Source: Paracoccaceae bacterium (lineage in GTDB: Bacteria; Pseudomonadota; Alphaproteobacteria; Rhodobacterales; Rhodobacteraceae). From it: DNA of 64,000 nt. The DNA is taken from assembly GCA_024742405.1 (NCBI GenBank), contig JANSYP010000003.1, positions 124,001 through 188,000 on the forward strand. The letters are read 5' to 3'. Position 1 is the first letter of the stretch, and each line of letters begins with the position of its first letter. The position numbers and the translations under genes were made by a program. Below, piece after piece: positions 9,613-18,314 of this stretch. Under the pieces are notes generated by a model. The model was not told where the DNA came from, ran no database searches, and saw nothing but the letters and a program-made list of their open reading frames with translations.

Positions 9613-9693
9613 CCGTTCAGATCCTTCGTTAAAGATGAGAATAGCGCAGGCCGGGGGCAGTCGGCTGTCATTGCCCGCCCCGGCCGGGGACCA

Positions 9694-10815
9694 TTACTGC
9701 AGCGTCAATACCAGGTCACCGACATCGGCCCGGATCGTGGCGGTCTGCGCCGGATCTATGCGCCAGGCGGTGAAGTCGTCCAGCGGCACGGCGTCCGGAT
9801 GCGGCGGGATGTCGGTCCGGGTGACGTAGTCGCCTGCCACATAGAAAGGCGCGAGGCCCGGACCGCCGGTCTCGCTCTCGTCACCCATCAGAAAGTCGAT
9901 CGCCAGACGCGCGGCGGCGGGATTGTTAGGCTCGGCCGCCAAGGCAACTATGGCCGGAAAGATGATACCAGGGGCAGGGCTCACATCGTTTGCGACCTGA
10001 AGCGCCCATCCCTCATCCTCGTTGTCGCGACGGTCCGAATAGCTTGTGAAGCCCACGGGCGGGTTGTCCTGTCCGAGCACACCCACGGCCGCATTCACAT
10101 CATCGGTGGACCCGACGAGGATCACGTCATTGTCGAACAGGTCCATGATGAAGCGCTCACCGGCATTCGCGGCCCCGTCAAGCTCCACAGCCGTGCCGAA
10201 ATACGCCTCATGGGCCTCGGCCATTTCGTCGGAGCGCAACACGATTTCGGTCATCAGATCGAGATAATCGCCACGCTGAAGCGGATCGACCATGATCACC
10301 CGGCCGCGCCAGTCATCTTCGGTCAATTCCCAAAGGTTCGACACCGGCGCGCCATCGGGATTGGCCTCTTCATTGTACATCAAGACCTTGGTCGACAGGC
10401 GTTGTGCAAGGAGGGGCGACTGAAACTCCGCCGGGACGCGGTCGGCAACCCGCGGCGGGACGTAAGGAGAAATGATCCCCGCCTCCAGCAGCGCGGTCAG
10501 CACCACTGGCGTGTCCGAGATGTAGATCACGTCCGCATTGGTCACACCGGCCTGCGCCTCGGCAGTCAGGCGCGCGATCTGCTCGGTCGAGGAAATGTCG
10601 AACCCTTGCAGATCGATGCCGGGGTAAGCCTCCTCGAACGCCGACTCCACTCGTCCGATCCGACTGGTGAAGGAATAGACGACGACCTCTCCCTCGGCCT
10701 CTGCCAGGGGCAGAAGCGCGTCAGCGGTCATCTCGTCGAGATTGCCTTGGGCGAAGGATGCCGATGACAATACGATACCGATCGCGCCAAGGCGCGTTGC
10801 AGCTAGGATCTTCAT
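9694..10815 (-). CDS. Periplasmic solute-binding protein of an Fe3+/hexose-phosphate-type ABC importer
   Basis: This 373-residue secreted binding protein has a Sec signal peptide (MKILAATRLGAIGIVLSSAS, cleaved near residue 22). The mature domain begins with EGEVVVYSFTSRIGRVESAF, typical of the AfuA/FbpA and thiamine-like family. The tyrosine cluster that binds iron in FbpA (the YY motif near the C terminus) is not evident; the corresponding region reads GGPGLAPFYVAGDYVTRT. I take this as weak evidence against ferric binding. It is the second gene of the RpiR operon. Confidence 0.85.
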   Translation of the reverse strand: MKILAATRLGAIGIVLSSASFAQGNLDEMTADALLPLAEAEGEVVVYSFTSRIGRVESAFEEAYPGIDLQGFDISSTEQIARLTAEAQAGVTNADVIYISDTPVVLTALLEAGIISPYVPPRVADRVPAEFQSPLLAQRLSTKVLMYNEEANPDGAPVSNLWELTEDDWRGRVIMVDPLQRGDYLDLMTEIVLRSDEMAEAHEAYFGTAVELDGAANAGERFIMDLFDNDVILVGSTDDVNAAVGVLGQDNPPVGFTSYSDRRDNEDEGWALQVANDVSPAPGIIFPAIVALAAEPNNPAAARLAIDFLMGDESETGGPGLAPFYVAGDYVTRTDIPPHPDAVPLDDFTAWRIDPAQTATIRADVGDLVLTLQ

Positions 10816-10842
10816 GATGGTCTCCCTTGGGTCCGTCTTGGG

Positions 10843-11679
10843 TTATTCGAACCGTTCGATCAGTTGCCCCAGATGGTTGAGCTTCTTGAGTGCCTCTTCC
10901 TTTTCAGTATGCCCCGCTGCGATGACGATGGCATTACAGACGGTCATCGGCACGGTGAGGGTTTGAAACGCGTCCGGGTCACCCGAACGTGGGGCCGCGA
11001 GCAGATGGTCGGGCCGGGGTGCAAGCAGGGCGCCCGACGTACCCGAAATCACGATCGTCTCCGCACCTGCCTCGCGCGCCGTTTCGATCAACGCCGCGTA
11101 GGACCGCGGCGGGCGTCGAAACGCAAAGGTCAGCACCACATCCCCGGCGCGCAGGCCCAGCGCCTGTTCGGCGAGCGCCCGCGGGTCCGCGCTGAGCTTG
11201 TGCACATCTTTTCCAAACCGGCGGAACCGTTTGATCATCAGGAGCGAGAGCACCTGGGCGTTGCCATAACCATAGACAAAAATCCGCCCAGCACCCATCA
11301 GCGACGCGACCACCCGGGCGATTTGGTCCGCGGTGATGAACTCCTCGATCCGCCCGAGCGCCTGGATCTCTTCGCCCGCGAGCTTGCCCAGCACGGTCTC
11401 CGAGCTGCTTTCGGCAATCGTCTTTTCGAACCGGGTTGCCGTCTCGCGCGTTGCGATGAACTCCTCGCGCAGTGCATCGCGAAACGCGGCATAGCTCTCG
11501 TAGCCGAGCTTCCGCGCCAGGCGCGAGGCGGTTGCCTCATGCACGCCAACGGCCTTCGCCAGTTCGTTGGCCGTTCCCAGGGCCGCGGCCGTCGGGCTGT
11601 TGATCACCGATTGTACAAGCAACCGCTCGTTCGGAGTGAGCTTCGCAGCTTCGTCAGAGATCTTTTCGAGCAGCGACAT
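10843..11679 (-). CDS. MurR/RpiR family transcriptional regulator with SIS domain
   Basis: This 278-residue regulator has an N-terminal helix-turn-helix (ANELAKAVGVHEATASRLAR) and a C-terminal SIS sugar-isomerase fold (IFVYGYGNAQVLSLLMIKRF, then DVVLTFAFRRPPRSY). SIS regulators bind phosphorylated sugars. I set the start at the ATG with GGGAG about ten bases upstream; a longer frame reaches back past another ATG at 11703. It is the first gene of the operon with the binding protein, permease, ATPase and phosphatase, so it is probably autoregulatory and responds to the imported or dephosphorylated phosphate ester. Confidence 0.87.
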   Translation of the reverse strand: MSLLEKISDEAAKLTPNERLLVQSVINSPTAAALGTANELAKAVGVHEATASRLARKLGYESYAAFRDALREEFIATRETATRFEKTIAESSSETVLGKLAGEEIQALGRIEEFITADQIARVVASLMGAGRIFVYGYGNAQVLSLLMIKRFRRFGKDVHKLSADPRALAEQALGLRAGDVVLTFAFRRPPRSYAALIETAREAGAETIVISGTSGALLAPRPDHLLAAPRSGDPDAFQTLTVPMTVCNAIVIAAGHTEKEEALKKLNHLGQLIERFE

Positions 11680-11725
11680 TGCGGTTGCACTCCCGTTCTG
11701 CATGCCTTTTTGCACAAGATCATAT

Positions 11726-11737
11726 TCATTGCAATGA
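11726..11737. promoter_or_regulatory. 12-bp perfect palindrome upstream of the RpiR operon
   Basis: TCATTGCAATGA reads identically on both strands. It lies 47 bases upstream of the chosen RpiR start, in the only intergenic space that can hold the promoter of the five-gene operon. It is the best candidate for the regulator's own operator. Confidence 0.45.
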
Positions 11738-11861
11738 TTCTTGCAGGCGGGCGTGGTTGTTGCAGGTGCACCGACTCGTGCCAGTGGCCGCATGAGCCAC
11801 CAAAATCTCAGATGCGGTAGGGTCGTGTGTCACAGCGAATTGGCCGTTGGAGCAGCGCCGG

Positions 11862-12551
11862 TCAGCCGGTCCCCTGCGCTTGCTCGACGGGCTTCCCGTC
11901 CCGGAAACCACCGGAGACCGAGATGTTTCTTTGACGGAACTGCCAGTAGAGGAAGACGCTCAAAAGCGCGGCGTAGAAGCACCAGAGCGATGAGAATGCA
12001 TAGAGTTTCACGATCATCACGACGGTCAGACCCACCAGATTGAGCAGCCCGAACATCCGCACCACGAAATGCCCGGAGAGGATCAGTGCACCGCAGGTGA
12101 CGAAGACATAAAGAAGCACTGTCCAGATGTTTTCCGTGACAGAGTTCTTGTAGACGATGGAGCGGTGTTCGGCATAGCACTCCGTCGGAAAGGCCATGAC
12201 CCCCCAGATCATGTAGACACAAAAGACTGCCGCGATACCTGTGATCCAACCGATCACCCTGCGCCGCCAGGGAACCTCTTCGATCAGCAGCACCGCAAGC
12301 GGCATCAGGAATGGCAGAATACCCTGCGCGTAAAGAATGAAGAGGAACGCCGAGTTCTTGAAGGCCAACTCACCGATGTACCCCTCCAGCCCGAGCCAGA
12401 CGAACCCTTCGGTGAACTGGTGCAGTGCGAACAGAAGCGGCATCGCCGCAAAGAGCACCTCACGCGGATGCCGCGTGTGAGACAGCGTGGCGACACCGAC
12501 CGCGCCGATCACCGCGCTCGCAACGAAATTCACCTCTGCCGAGAGGCACAT
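11862..12551 (-). CDS. DUF6629-like multispanning membrane protein
   Basis: This 229-residue protein has seven or so hydrophobic helices. Its N terminus MCLSAEVNFVASAVIGAVGV resembles the MCFSA start of the DUF6629 family. Other conserved-looking blocks are LLFALHQFTEGFVWLGLEG and the CYAEHRSIVYKN loop. No catalytic motif is visible and the family has no known function. It stands alone on the minus strand between the RpiR operon promoter and the cytochrome b561 gene. Family identity is recognised by eye, so I am less sure of the number than of the membrane topology. Confidence 0.7.
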   Translation of the reverse strand: MCLSAEVNFVASAVIGAVGVATLSHTRHPREVLFAAMPLLFALHQFTEGFVWLGLEGYIGELAFKNSAFLFILYAQGILPFLMPLAVLLIEEVPWRRRVIGWITGIAAVFCVYMIWGVMAFPTECYAEHRSIVYKNSVTENIWTVLLYVFVTCGALILSGHFVVRMFGLLNLVGLTVVMIVKLYAFSSLWCFYAALLSVFLYWQFRQRNISVSGGFRDGKPVEQAQGTG

Positions 12552-12859
12552 ATCATCAACACTGCGTTGTTTCCTCCGGTTTTTCTAAGACCAGGGCGGG
12601 CCTGACTCAAAGCGCAATATGCCGCGCGCCGACGTCGGGTACTTTCCGACCCAGCTCTCCCGATGCAGTGCACGAGTACGCCTTGCCCGGGGACTTTGGC
12701 CATCGCATGTTCCGTGCCGTTCACCGCTTGATCGCACCTGCGCATCGTCCTATCTGGCGCCAGACAACTGACGGGACCAGTTGACGGTTTTGCTCTTGTG
12801 CGTTGTGACACGGGCTCGGGCCGCGCGTGGAACAGTGGCCAACGAACGGGGATGGCGCA

Positions 12860-13426
12860 GTGAGCATCGGCAACACGCAAGAGGGCTATGGCGCCTTCAC
12901 GAAACTCTTCCACTGGCTGATCGTGATCCTCTTCGCGCTGCAGTATGTCGGCGCGAACATCATGACGCGGATCGAGTGGGAAGAGACGTTTGTCGGGCTG
13001 TCGCAGGCCACCTACTACAATTGGCACAAATCGCTCGGGCTCGTGGCGCTGGCGATTGCCGTGTTTCGCCTCATCAATCGCCATTTGGGCCGCCTGCCCG
13101 ACTGGGCGCCGACCCTCACTGAGGGCGAGCATCGCCTCATCCACCGCTATGAGCAAGTTCTCTACCTTGCGATGTTCGTGATGCCGGTCTCGGGCTATCT
13201 CTATGTGATGTCGGGTGGCTTCGGCGTGCAGCTTTTCGGGGTCTGGAAGCTCACCAATCCCATCGGCAAATGGGAAGAGCTGGCGTTCATCACCAAGTGG
13301 ATCCACATCATTTCGAGCTATGTGCTGCTGGCCGCGATCATTGCCCATCTCTGGGTCGTGTTGCGGCACCAGTTCGTCGAGAAAGACGGGCTCATCAAAC
13401 GCATGTTGCCGGGGCGGCGGGACTAG
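12860..13426 (+). CDS. Cytochrome b561 family protein
   Basis: This 188-residue, four-helix inner-membrane dihaem electron carrier belongs to the bacterial CybB-type family. Haem-ligand candidates are the His residues in TKLFHWLIVILF, TYYNWHKSLGLVAL, EHRLIHRYEQVLYLAMF and KWIHIISSYVLLAAIIAHLW. The GTG start at 12860 is preceded by GGGGA at a good distance. A GTG at 12827 would add 11 residues but has no such site. Family members shuttle electrons from the quinol pool or act as superoxide oxidase. It is a single gene. Confidence 0.88.
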   Translation: MSIGNTQEGYGAFTKLFHWLIVILFALQYVGANIMTRIEWEETFVGLSQATYYNWHKSLGLVALAIAVFRLINRHLGRLPDWAPTLTEGEHRLIHRYEQVLYLAMFVMPVSGYLYVMSGGFGVQLFGVWKLTNPIGKWEELAFITKWIHIISSYVLLAAIIAHLWVVLRHQFVEKDGLIKRMLPGRRD

Positions 13427-13706
13427 CGCATTCGCCCTTAGAGCGAACGCATCGACCCCGTCCCAAAGGGTGTTTCGCCAGTTTCGCGGCATCCGCCGAG
13501 CGAACCGCCAACTTTCATCGCATGCAGATTCAGGAACTGCGCGGCGCGGCCGCGACCAAGACGCGTGTCGCGATTGCCCTGCGCTCCTGAGGGTCTCGAC
13601 GGCGGGACCGTTGGCCTCTGTCAAGTGATCGACCCGCAGGATATCTTGGGCAAAGCCAGTGTGCACGTCGCACCCAGCAGATTGGCGCACCCGAAGGGAT
13701 GGATGA

Positions 13707-14453
13707 ATGCTGAAGAAAATCGGCGCCGGGCTTCGCTACGGAGAGGATGATGTTCAGTTCTACGGGGTCGGCATTCAAACCAGGATGAGCGTCGTCACGC
13801 AGCCCGACGGCGGATTGCTGGTGATTTCGCCGCTCATCCTGACGACCCAGATCAAAGCCGAACTGGACGCGCTCGGCCCTGTCCGGCATATCGCGTCCCC
13901 CAACAAGATCCACAATCAGGGACTGGCCAGCTTTGCCGGGGCCTATCCCGAAGCACAGCTATGGGCGTCTCCGGGTCTGGCGGAACGCTGTCCGGATATT
14001 CGGTTCGCCGGGACTCTCGACGACCACCCCCATCCGGATTGGGCGCCCGTGCTCGACCAACTGGTGACACGGGGCAACTTCTTCTTCTCCGAAGTGGTTT
14101 TCTACCATGGCGAGAGCAAGACGCTCGTTGTCGCCGACTTGGTAGAGAACATCTCGGACGACACGGTCAAGTCGCGCCTCGGCCAACAGCTGGCCAAGAC
14201 ATTCCATGTCTTTGGACGCCCCCTGCCCTCGCCCGAGTTTCGCATGTACACGTCAGATGCGAAGGCTGCCGCTGACAGGCTCGACGAGATTGGCATGTGG
14301 GACTTCGAGCGGATCTTGATGGCGCATGGAACTGTCATCACTGATGACGCGCACGACACTCTGCGCGACGTGCGCGACTTCCTGGTTGCCGAAGTAACGT
14401 CACGCTCGGGGCACCGGACCGCGATCAACAGGTTCCTCGCATCGCACCAATAG
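13707..14453 (+). CDS. DUF4336 family protein (metallo-beta-lactamase-like fold)
   Basis: This 248-residue soluble protein contains the LVISPLILTTQIKAELDALG and IASPNKIHNQGLASFAGAYP segments typical of DUF4336, a family related in fold to metallo-beta-lactamases. The classical HxHxDH zinc motif is not present in standard form. It has IHNQ, HPDW and a late MAHGTVI instead, so metal binding is uncertain. A ribosome binding site (AAGGGATGG) precedes the ATG. The function is unknown. It lies alone between cytochrome b561 and the sulfatase operon. Confidence 0.78.
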   Translation: MLKKIGAGLRYGEDDVQFYGVGIQTRMSVVTQPDGGLLVISPLILTTQIKAELDALGPVRHIASPNKIHNQGLASFAGAYPEAQLWASPGLAERCPDIRFAGTLDDHPHPDWAPVLDQLVTRGNFFFSEVVFYHGESKTLVVADLVENISDDTVKSRLGQQLAKTFHVFGRPLPSPEFRMYTSDAKAAADRLDEIGMWDFERILMAHGTVITDDAHDTLRDVRDFLVAEVTSRSGHRTAINRFLASHQ

Positions 14454-14651
14454 CCCGGGGCATCCGGGAGATCCCCCCGGAGGAATGGGGGGCATTCACT
14501 TGTGTCTCGGGCGCTGTCGGCTCCGCGTCCATCGATGGTTTTGTGCCACGTCCAGCATGAATTGAGCCTTTGCCAAGAGCCCTTCCCGGGTTTGGTCCCA
14601 GGGCGGCGTTAGGCACCGCTCGCTTCAGCCTTGGAGAAGGTCAGTCGCCCC

Positions 14652-14683
14652 AGAGAAAAGGCGCAGCCCCACAGGGGCCGCGC
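14652..14683 (-). terminator. Rho-independent terminator of the arylsulfatase operon
   Basis: Read on the minus strand just after the sulfatase stop, GCGCGGCCCC (14674-14683) pairs with GGGGCTGCGC (14661-14670), with one G-T wobble and a three-base loop. CTTTTCTCT follows. Stem strength and the following U-rich run make this a convincing intrinsic terminator. Confidence 0.75.
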
Positions 14684-14690
14684 TGCTCCT

Positions 14691-16358
14691 CTACTTCATC
14701 ACGGCCTCTTGCTTTAGCAAGAAAGCGTCCACGCTTGCCTTGGACTCCGGACGCAGGTTCTCGATCCCTTCGTAGGGCATGCCCCGCGCCGGTTCGGTAT
14801 CGGGGTACAGCTCCTTGCGCTTCAGATGCCGCCCAAGGATGCGTACGAACTCCTGACCGCCCCAGGCCCCGACCTCGGTGGACACCGGATATTTCTCATG
14901 GGTGTCTCTGAAGACATCGTAGAAATCGGCAAGGATCGGACTCTCGCCGGCCGGGGGGAGTGCGAGCTTGAGATGCTCCTTGATGATCGCCTTGGGCGAG
15001 GCGATCGAGTAGACGATGACATGGTCGCGGCGACCTTTGGTTTCGTCCAGCAGAATGGCCGCCGATTGATCCACGCCGTCTACCAGACGATCGCGGGGGA
15101 TTGCGTCTCCGGCACCGGCGAAGCGCGCCAAGGTCGTGTAGATATCGGACACATGGATGATGTTGTTGATGATGCCGTCGGCCTCGATCATGCCCGGCCA
15201 GCGGATGAAGGCATCCACCCGGATACCGCCCTCGGTGGTGTCACCCTTGCCCCCGCGAAACACCATCGACGTGTAGCCCGACTGCGGCGCGTATTTGGTG
15301 AAATGCCCGTTGTCGCCCATCAGCACCACGATGGTGTTGTCTGCGACGCCCAACTCGTCCATCCGCGCAAAGAGATCGCCCAGCCAACGGTCAAGCAGCT
15401 GCATCTTGTCGACATAGAGCCCGCCATTGGGCGATTCAGGCCCATCGCGGCCGGAGCGCGTGTTGTCGAGCGGCAGAAGTGGCCAGTACTGCAGAAAGAA
15501 CGGCTGATCCCCGGCGGCAAGCTCACCGAGCTTGGCCATGGCCTGATCCTGATAGCGCTGGTTCATGGCGTCGTATTTTTCGGCCGTCCAGCGTTCACCG
15601 GGAGACATGTCAACCTCGCGTGCCAGCCCCCCGCGCTCAGCCTCAAGACCAGTGACCATGGCCGAGGCATCGGGGCGAAAGTAATCGTCCAGGGTGAAGC
15701 GGTCCTCGAAATCGGAGATCCCGACCGCGACCTGCTCCTTGATGGCATCGTCGTGGAAAATCGTCAGCTGGCCCTGCTGGTGCACGGGAAACGCGGCCGT
15801 ATCGAAGCCTTGATTGTGCGGCCAGGCTTCGGGGATGTCGCCCATATGCCACTTCCCGACATGGGCCGTGGCGTAACCGCTGTCGCTGAGGACCTCTGCG
15901 AGTGTGACCTCATCAGCAGGCAATCCGAACCCTGAGATATCCACGGTCGTGTCGCCCATGCCCATCCGCACCGGCAGCCGGCCGGTCATCATCGCGACCC
16001 GGGTCGGCGTGCAGGAGGGCTCGGTGTACATCCGCGCCATGCGCATGGCGTCGTCGGAGAAGGCGTTGATGTTGGGCGTGGAGTAGCCGCGCACTGCGTT
16101 CAGTTCGGGAATGCCCAGATCGCCGAACCCGACATCGTCGATCAGGATGTTGATGACGTTGGGGGGCTTGCCATCGTTCGCCTCACGGAACGCAGCAAGG
16201 AGCGCATCCACCTCGGCGTTATCGTTCGCCCATTGCTCGCCATGCTGGGACTGAAGGATGTAGTATTCGGCGTCATGGACAATCGGCGCGTCCTGGGCAC
16301 GGCCCGCCGTGGCGGCCAGAACCAGGATCACGGCCGTTGCCGCGAAGGGATGGGTCAT
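14691..16358 (-). CDS. Secreted arylsulfatase (formylglycine-dependent)
   Basis: This 555-residue exported sulfatase hydrolyses sulfate monoesters. A signal peptide covers about residues 1-21 (ending AGRAQ). The metal-binding start of the domain is NVINILIDDVGFGDLG, and the active-site core is Cys116-Thr-Pro-Thr-Arg120, followed by VAMMTGRLP. Cys116 must be converted to formylglycine, so the enzyme depends on the maturase encoded near 23 kb. HVGKWHMGD and MGDNGHFTKY supply further ligands. AGGAG lies just upstream of the chosen ATG. It is the last gene of a small operon with DUF3179 and a 77-residue protein. The natural substrate is unknown. Confidence 0.9.
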   Translation of the reverse strand: MTHPFAATAVILVLAATAGRAQDAPIVHDAEYYILQSQHGEQWANDNAEVDALLAAFREANDGKPPNVINILIDDVGFGDLGIPELNAVRGYSTPNINAFSDDAMRMARMYTEPSCTPTRVAMMTGRLPVRMGMGDTTVDISGFGLPADEVTLAEVLSDSGYATAHVGKWHMGDIPEAWPHNQGFDTAAFPVHQQGQLTIFHDDAIKEQVAVGISDFEDRFTLDDYFRPDASAMVTGLEAERGGLAREVDMSPGERWTAEKYDAMNQRYQDQAMAKLGELAAGDQPFFLQYWPLLPLDNTRSGRDGPESPNGGLYVDKMQLLDRWLGDLFARMDELGVADNTIVVLMGDNGHFTKYAPQSGYTSMVFRGGKGDTTEGGIRVDAFIRWPGMIEADGIINNIIHVSDIYTTLARFAGAGDAIPRDRLVDGVDQSAAILLDETKGRRDHVIVYSIASPKAIIKEHLKLALPPAGESPILADFYDVFRDTHEKYPVSTEVGAWGGQEFVRILGRHLKRKELYPDTEPARGMPYEGIENLRPESKASVDAFLLKQEAVMK

Positions 16359-16612
16359 TGTGGTCTCCTGCAATTACTATCGTGCGGACTCGCCTTCTGG
16401 GGTGAGCGCAACTTCTCTGAACTCGTTGGCCCGATGCGCATATCGCGGGACCACGCGATCTCCGCAGATCGTCGCATGTCAAACACCGCCACAATGCTGA
16501 CGCAAGGCTGACCTAGGGTCGAAGAGCGCACCGGATCCCGAGCCCGTCAGGGCCCGAACAACTGGACCGGAACGGCACTTAGCCGACCCCGGCAAGATAC
16601 GCCGACCGGTCT

Positions 16613-17869
16613 TCAAGCGGCACCAACACCAGCGACCGGCTGAGCCGCCGTCGTCGCTTCGCTGCCCATCCGGTTTATGTCGGTGTGGGGGAAAAACTCG
16701 ACCCAGACGTGCCAGAACATGCCCGGTCGCAGGGTTTCGACGCGTTCCAGCTTGCCCTGATCGGAACTGCCCCAGAAGTCGCAATGCGTCACCGGAACAC
16801 CGCTGTCGTTGTACCAGACCCCGAGACTCTCGAACTTCGGATCATAGCTCACCACCAGATCGCGTCCGCCCACCTGCGCGTTGATCACCCCATCTTGCTC
16901 GACCACAAAATCGTCGGTCCAGCAGACGGCCTCATCTCCGACCGTCACGCCCCAGACATAGGTCTTGTTCGGCAGGCGGTCGTCGAAATGGCTCATGTTG
17001 TCCATTACCGGCGCCGCCTCCTGATGCTGGCGTTCGATCCCCCAGCCGAAGGTGATGCCTGTGATTGTGTCGAACAGGCGCAACAGCGGGTTGGAGGAGG
17101 GCTTGTTGAGGAACACCTCGCCCTCCGGATAGGCTTTTTGGAAAGCGCGGAAGGTCATCCGGAAGGTGGGCCAGGGTTTCATCGCGAGGCCGGGCTTTAG
17201 CGGGCACGCGTTGCCCTCGGTCTCCGGGGCCGCGTCGGCCTCGCGAAAGCCATAGATCTGCTGGATAGGCTCCCCGGTCGTATTATCGCGCAGGATCAGA
17301 TTGTTCCCGTGCTGCGCCAGAACCTCGAGGTTGAGTCTCTGGCCCTCGATGCTCGGGGTATAGCCCATCCCGAGATTGGCCATGGCGCAATAGGTGAGCA
17401 CCACGTCTTCGCCGTCGAGCCCCTGCGCGTTCCCGGCGAGGTGTGGGCGCATGATCTGCGCATCTGCATGGGCGCGCGCCTTGCCACTGTTCTCGATCAC
17501 GATCACCGACGCGGACGGGTTGATGAAGTCGCGCGCCTCGTCGATGGAATAGTACTTTGCACTATCCTTCTGGTTTCGCAGCCCGACATGAACCCAAACC
17601 CATGGGAACACGAACAGAAACGCAACCACGGGCAAGGCGATCCAGAAGAGCCAGCCCGGTCCGCCGCCCAGAAGATGTCCAAGGATCATCACTCCGGCAG
17701 CGGCCAGTCCGATGGCCACGAACAGATATTCGTTGCGGATGAAGCGGATCATGTTCTCCCGCTTCACCTTCAGCAGCATCTGAACGACGTCGCCGAGATC
17801 GCGGAAGTACACAAAGCCAAGGGTCAATGAGACAGCGAAGCCAACATAGAAGAGCAGGTTGCCGAGCAT
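16613..17869 (-). CDS. DUF3179 domain protein with N-terminal membrane helices
   Basis: This 418-residue protein has an N-terminal helix (LLFYVGFAVSLTLGFVYF) and two more around residues 48-95, then a large soluble DUF3179 domain. The domain shows the hallmark blocks VVLTYCAMANLGMGY, ILRDNTTGEPIQQIYG and VTHCDFWGSSDQGK. DUF3179 has no established biochemistry. The Cys in TYC and the late CDFW are conserved-looking and could be functional. It shares an operon with the arylsulfatase, about 250 bases apart, so a part in sulfate-ester metabolism is a reasonable guess. Confidence 0.8.
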   Translation of the reverse strand: MLGNLLFYVGFAVSLTLGFVYFRDLGDVVQMLLKVKRENMIRFIRNEYLFVAIGLAAAGVMILGHLLGGGPGWLFWIALPVVAFLFVFPWVWVHVGLRNQKDSAKYYSIDEARDFINPSASVIVIENSGKARAHADAQIMRPHLAGNAQGLDGEDVVLTYCAMANLGMGYTPSIEGQRLNLEVLAQHGNNLILRDNTTGEPIQQIYGFREADAAPETEGNACPLKPGLAMKPWPTFRMTFRAFQKAYPEGEVFLNKPSSNPLLRLFDTITGITFGWGIERQHQEAAPVMDNMSHFDDRLPNKTYVWGVTVGDEAVCWTDDFVVEQDGVINAQVGGRDLVVSYDPKFESLGVWYNDSGVPVTHCDFWGSSDQGKLERVETLRPGMFWHVWVEFFPHTDINRMGSEATTAAQPVAGVGAA

Positions 17870-17907
17870 GGTGGATACCTTTTAGGGAGTTTATTTCGAT
17901 CAGCCGG

Positions 17908-18141
17908 TCACTCTGTCCGACCGGTGTGATTTCGGGAGCGTTCGAGCTTGGCGCAGATTTCCTCTTCCAGCCCGGAAAGACTGTCCCGGATATCTTCGAG
18001 AACGGGGTCGCTCGTGTCGCGCGGCATCAAATGCACAAGGGTTTCGTAGTCCCGGCAAATCTCAGCAAACACCCGGTCTGTCGCGCCCAGACGACGGATT
18101 TCAGCCAGGCGATCGCCTAAAGAGCCAGCCCTAAGACTCAT
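17908..18141 (-). CDS. Small hypothetical protein, 77 residues
   Basis: This acidic, helical, cytosolic 77-residue protein has no recognised domain. It opens MSLRAGSLGDRLAEIRRLGA and contains a predicted amphipathic helix, DPVLEDIRDSLSGLEEEICA. It lies 38 bases upstream of the DUF3179 gene and is divergent from the membrane regulator. That position, as the leader gene of the sulfatase operon, is the main reason to believe it. It has two Cys residues but no metal motif. Confidence 0.55.
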   Translation of the reverse strand: MSLRAGSLGDRLAEIRRLGATDRVFAEICRDYETLVHLMPRDTSDPVLEDIRDSLSGLEEEICAKLERSRNHTGRTE

Positions 18142-18244
18142 CGTGATTTTTCTCCGCCATCGGTTTGGTCAGTCCGGGACTGCGTACTGATTCACATTCG
18201 CGGCCAATGATGCTGGAGAAAATCGGCGGCGAAAGGTATCTTGG

Positions 18245-18266
18245 ACGTGTTACGCCCGTAACACGT
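18245..18266. promoter_or_regulatory. Perfect 9-bp inverted repeat between divergent genes, likely operator
   Basis: ACGTGTTAC (18245-18253) and GTAACACGT (18258-18266) are exact reverse complements separated by GCCC. The right arm runs on into TAC, which makes an overlapping GTAAC-AC-GTTAC dyad. It lies between the 77-residue gene and the start of the TPR regulator, 49 bases before the latter. It is well placed to control both directions. Confidence 0.6.
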
Positions 18267-18314
18267 TACAATTCAAAAGGTTGGAGGCGTATTGCACGCG
18301 GGGGTACCGTCAAC

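Noticed and set aside
6797-10815. Ferric iron ABC transporter
   Set aside because: The family resemblance is real, but the regulator, phosphatase and lack of an obvious Tyr pair argue for another substrate. Iron is kept only as an alternative.
11610-11620. TTGTAC-type GntR-like dyad inside the RpiR gene
   Set aside because: It lies within coding sequence and lacks the flanking bases of the two island operators; probably chance.
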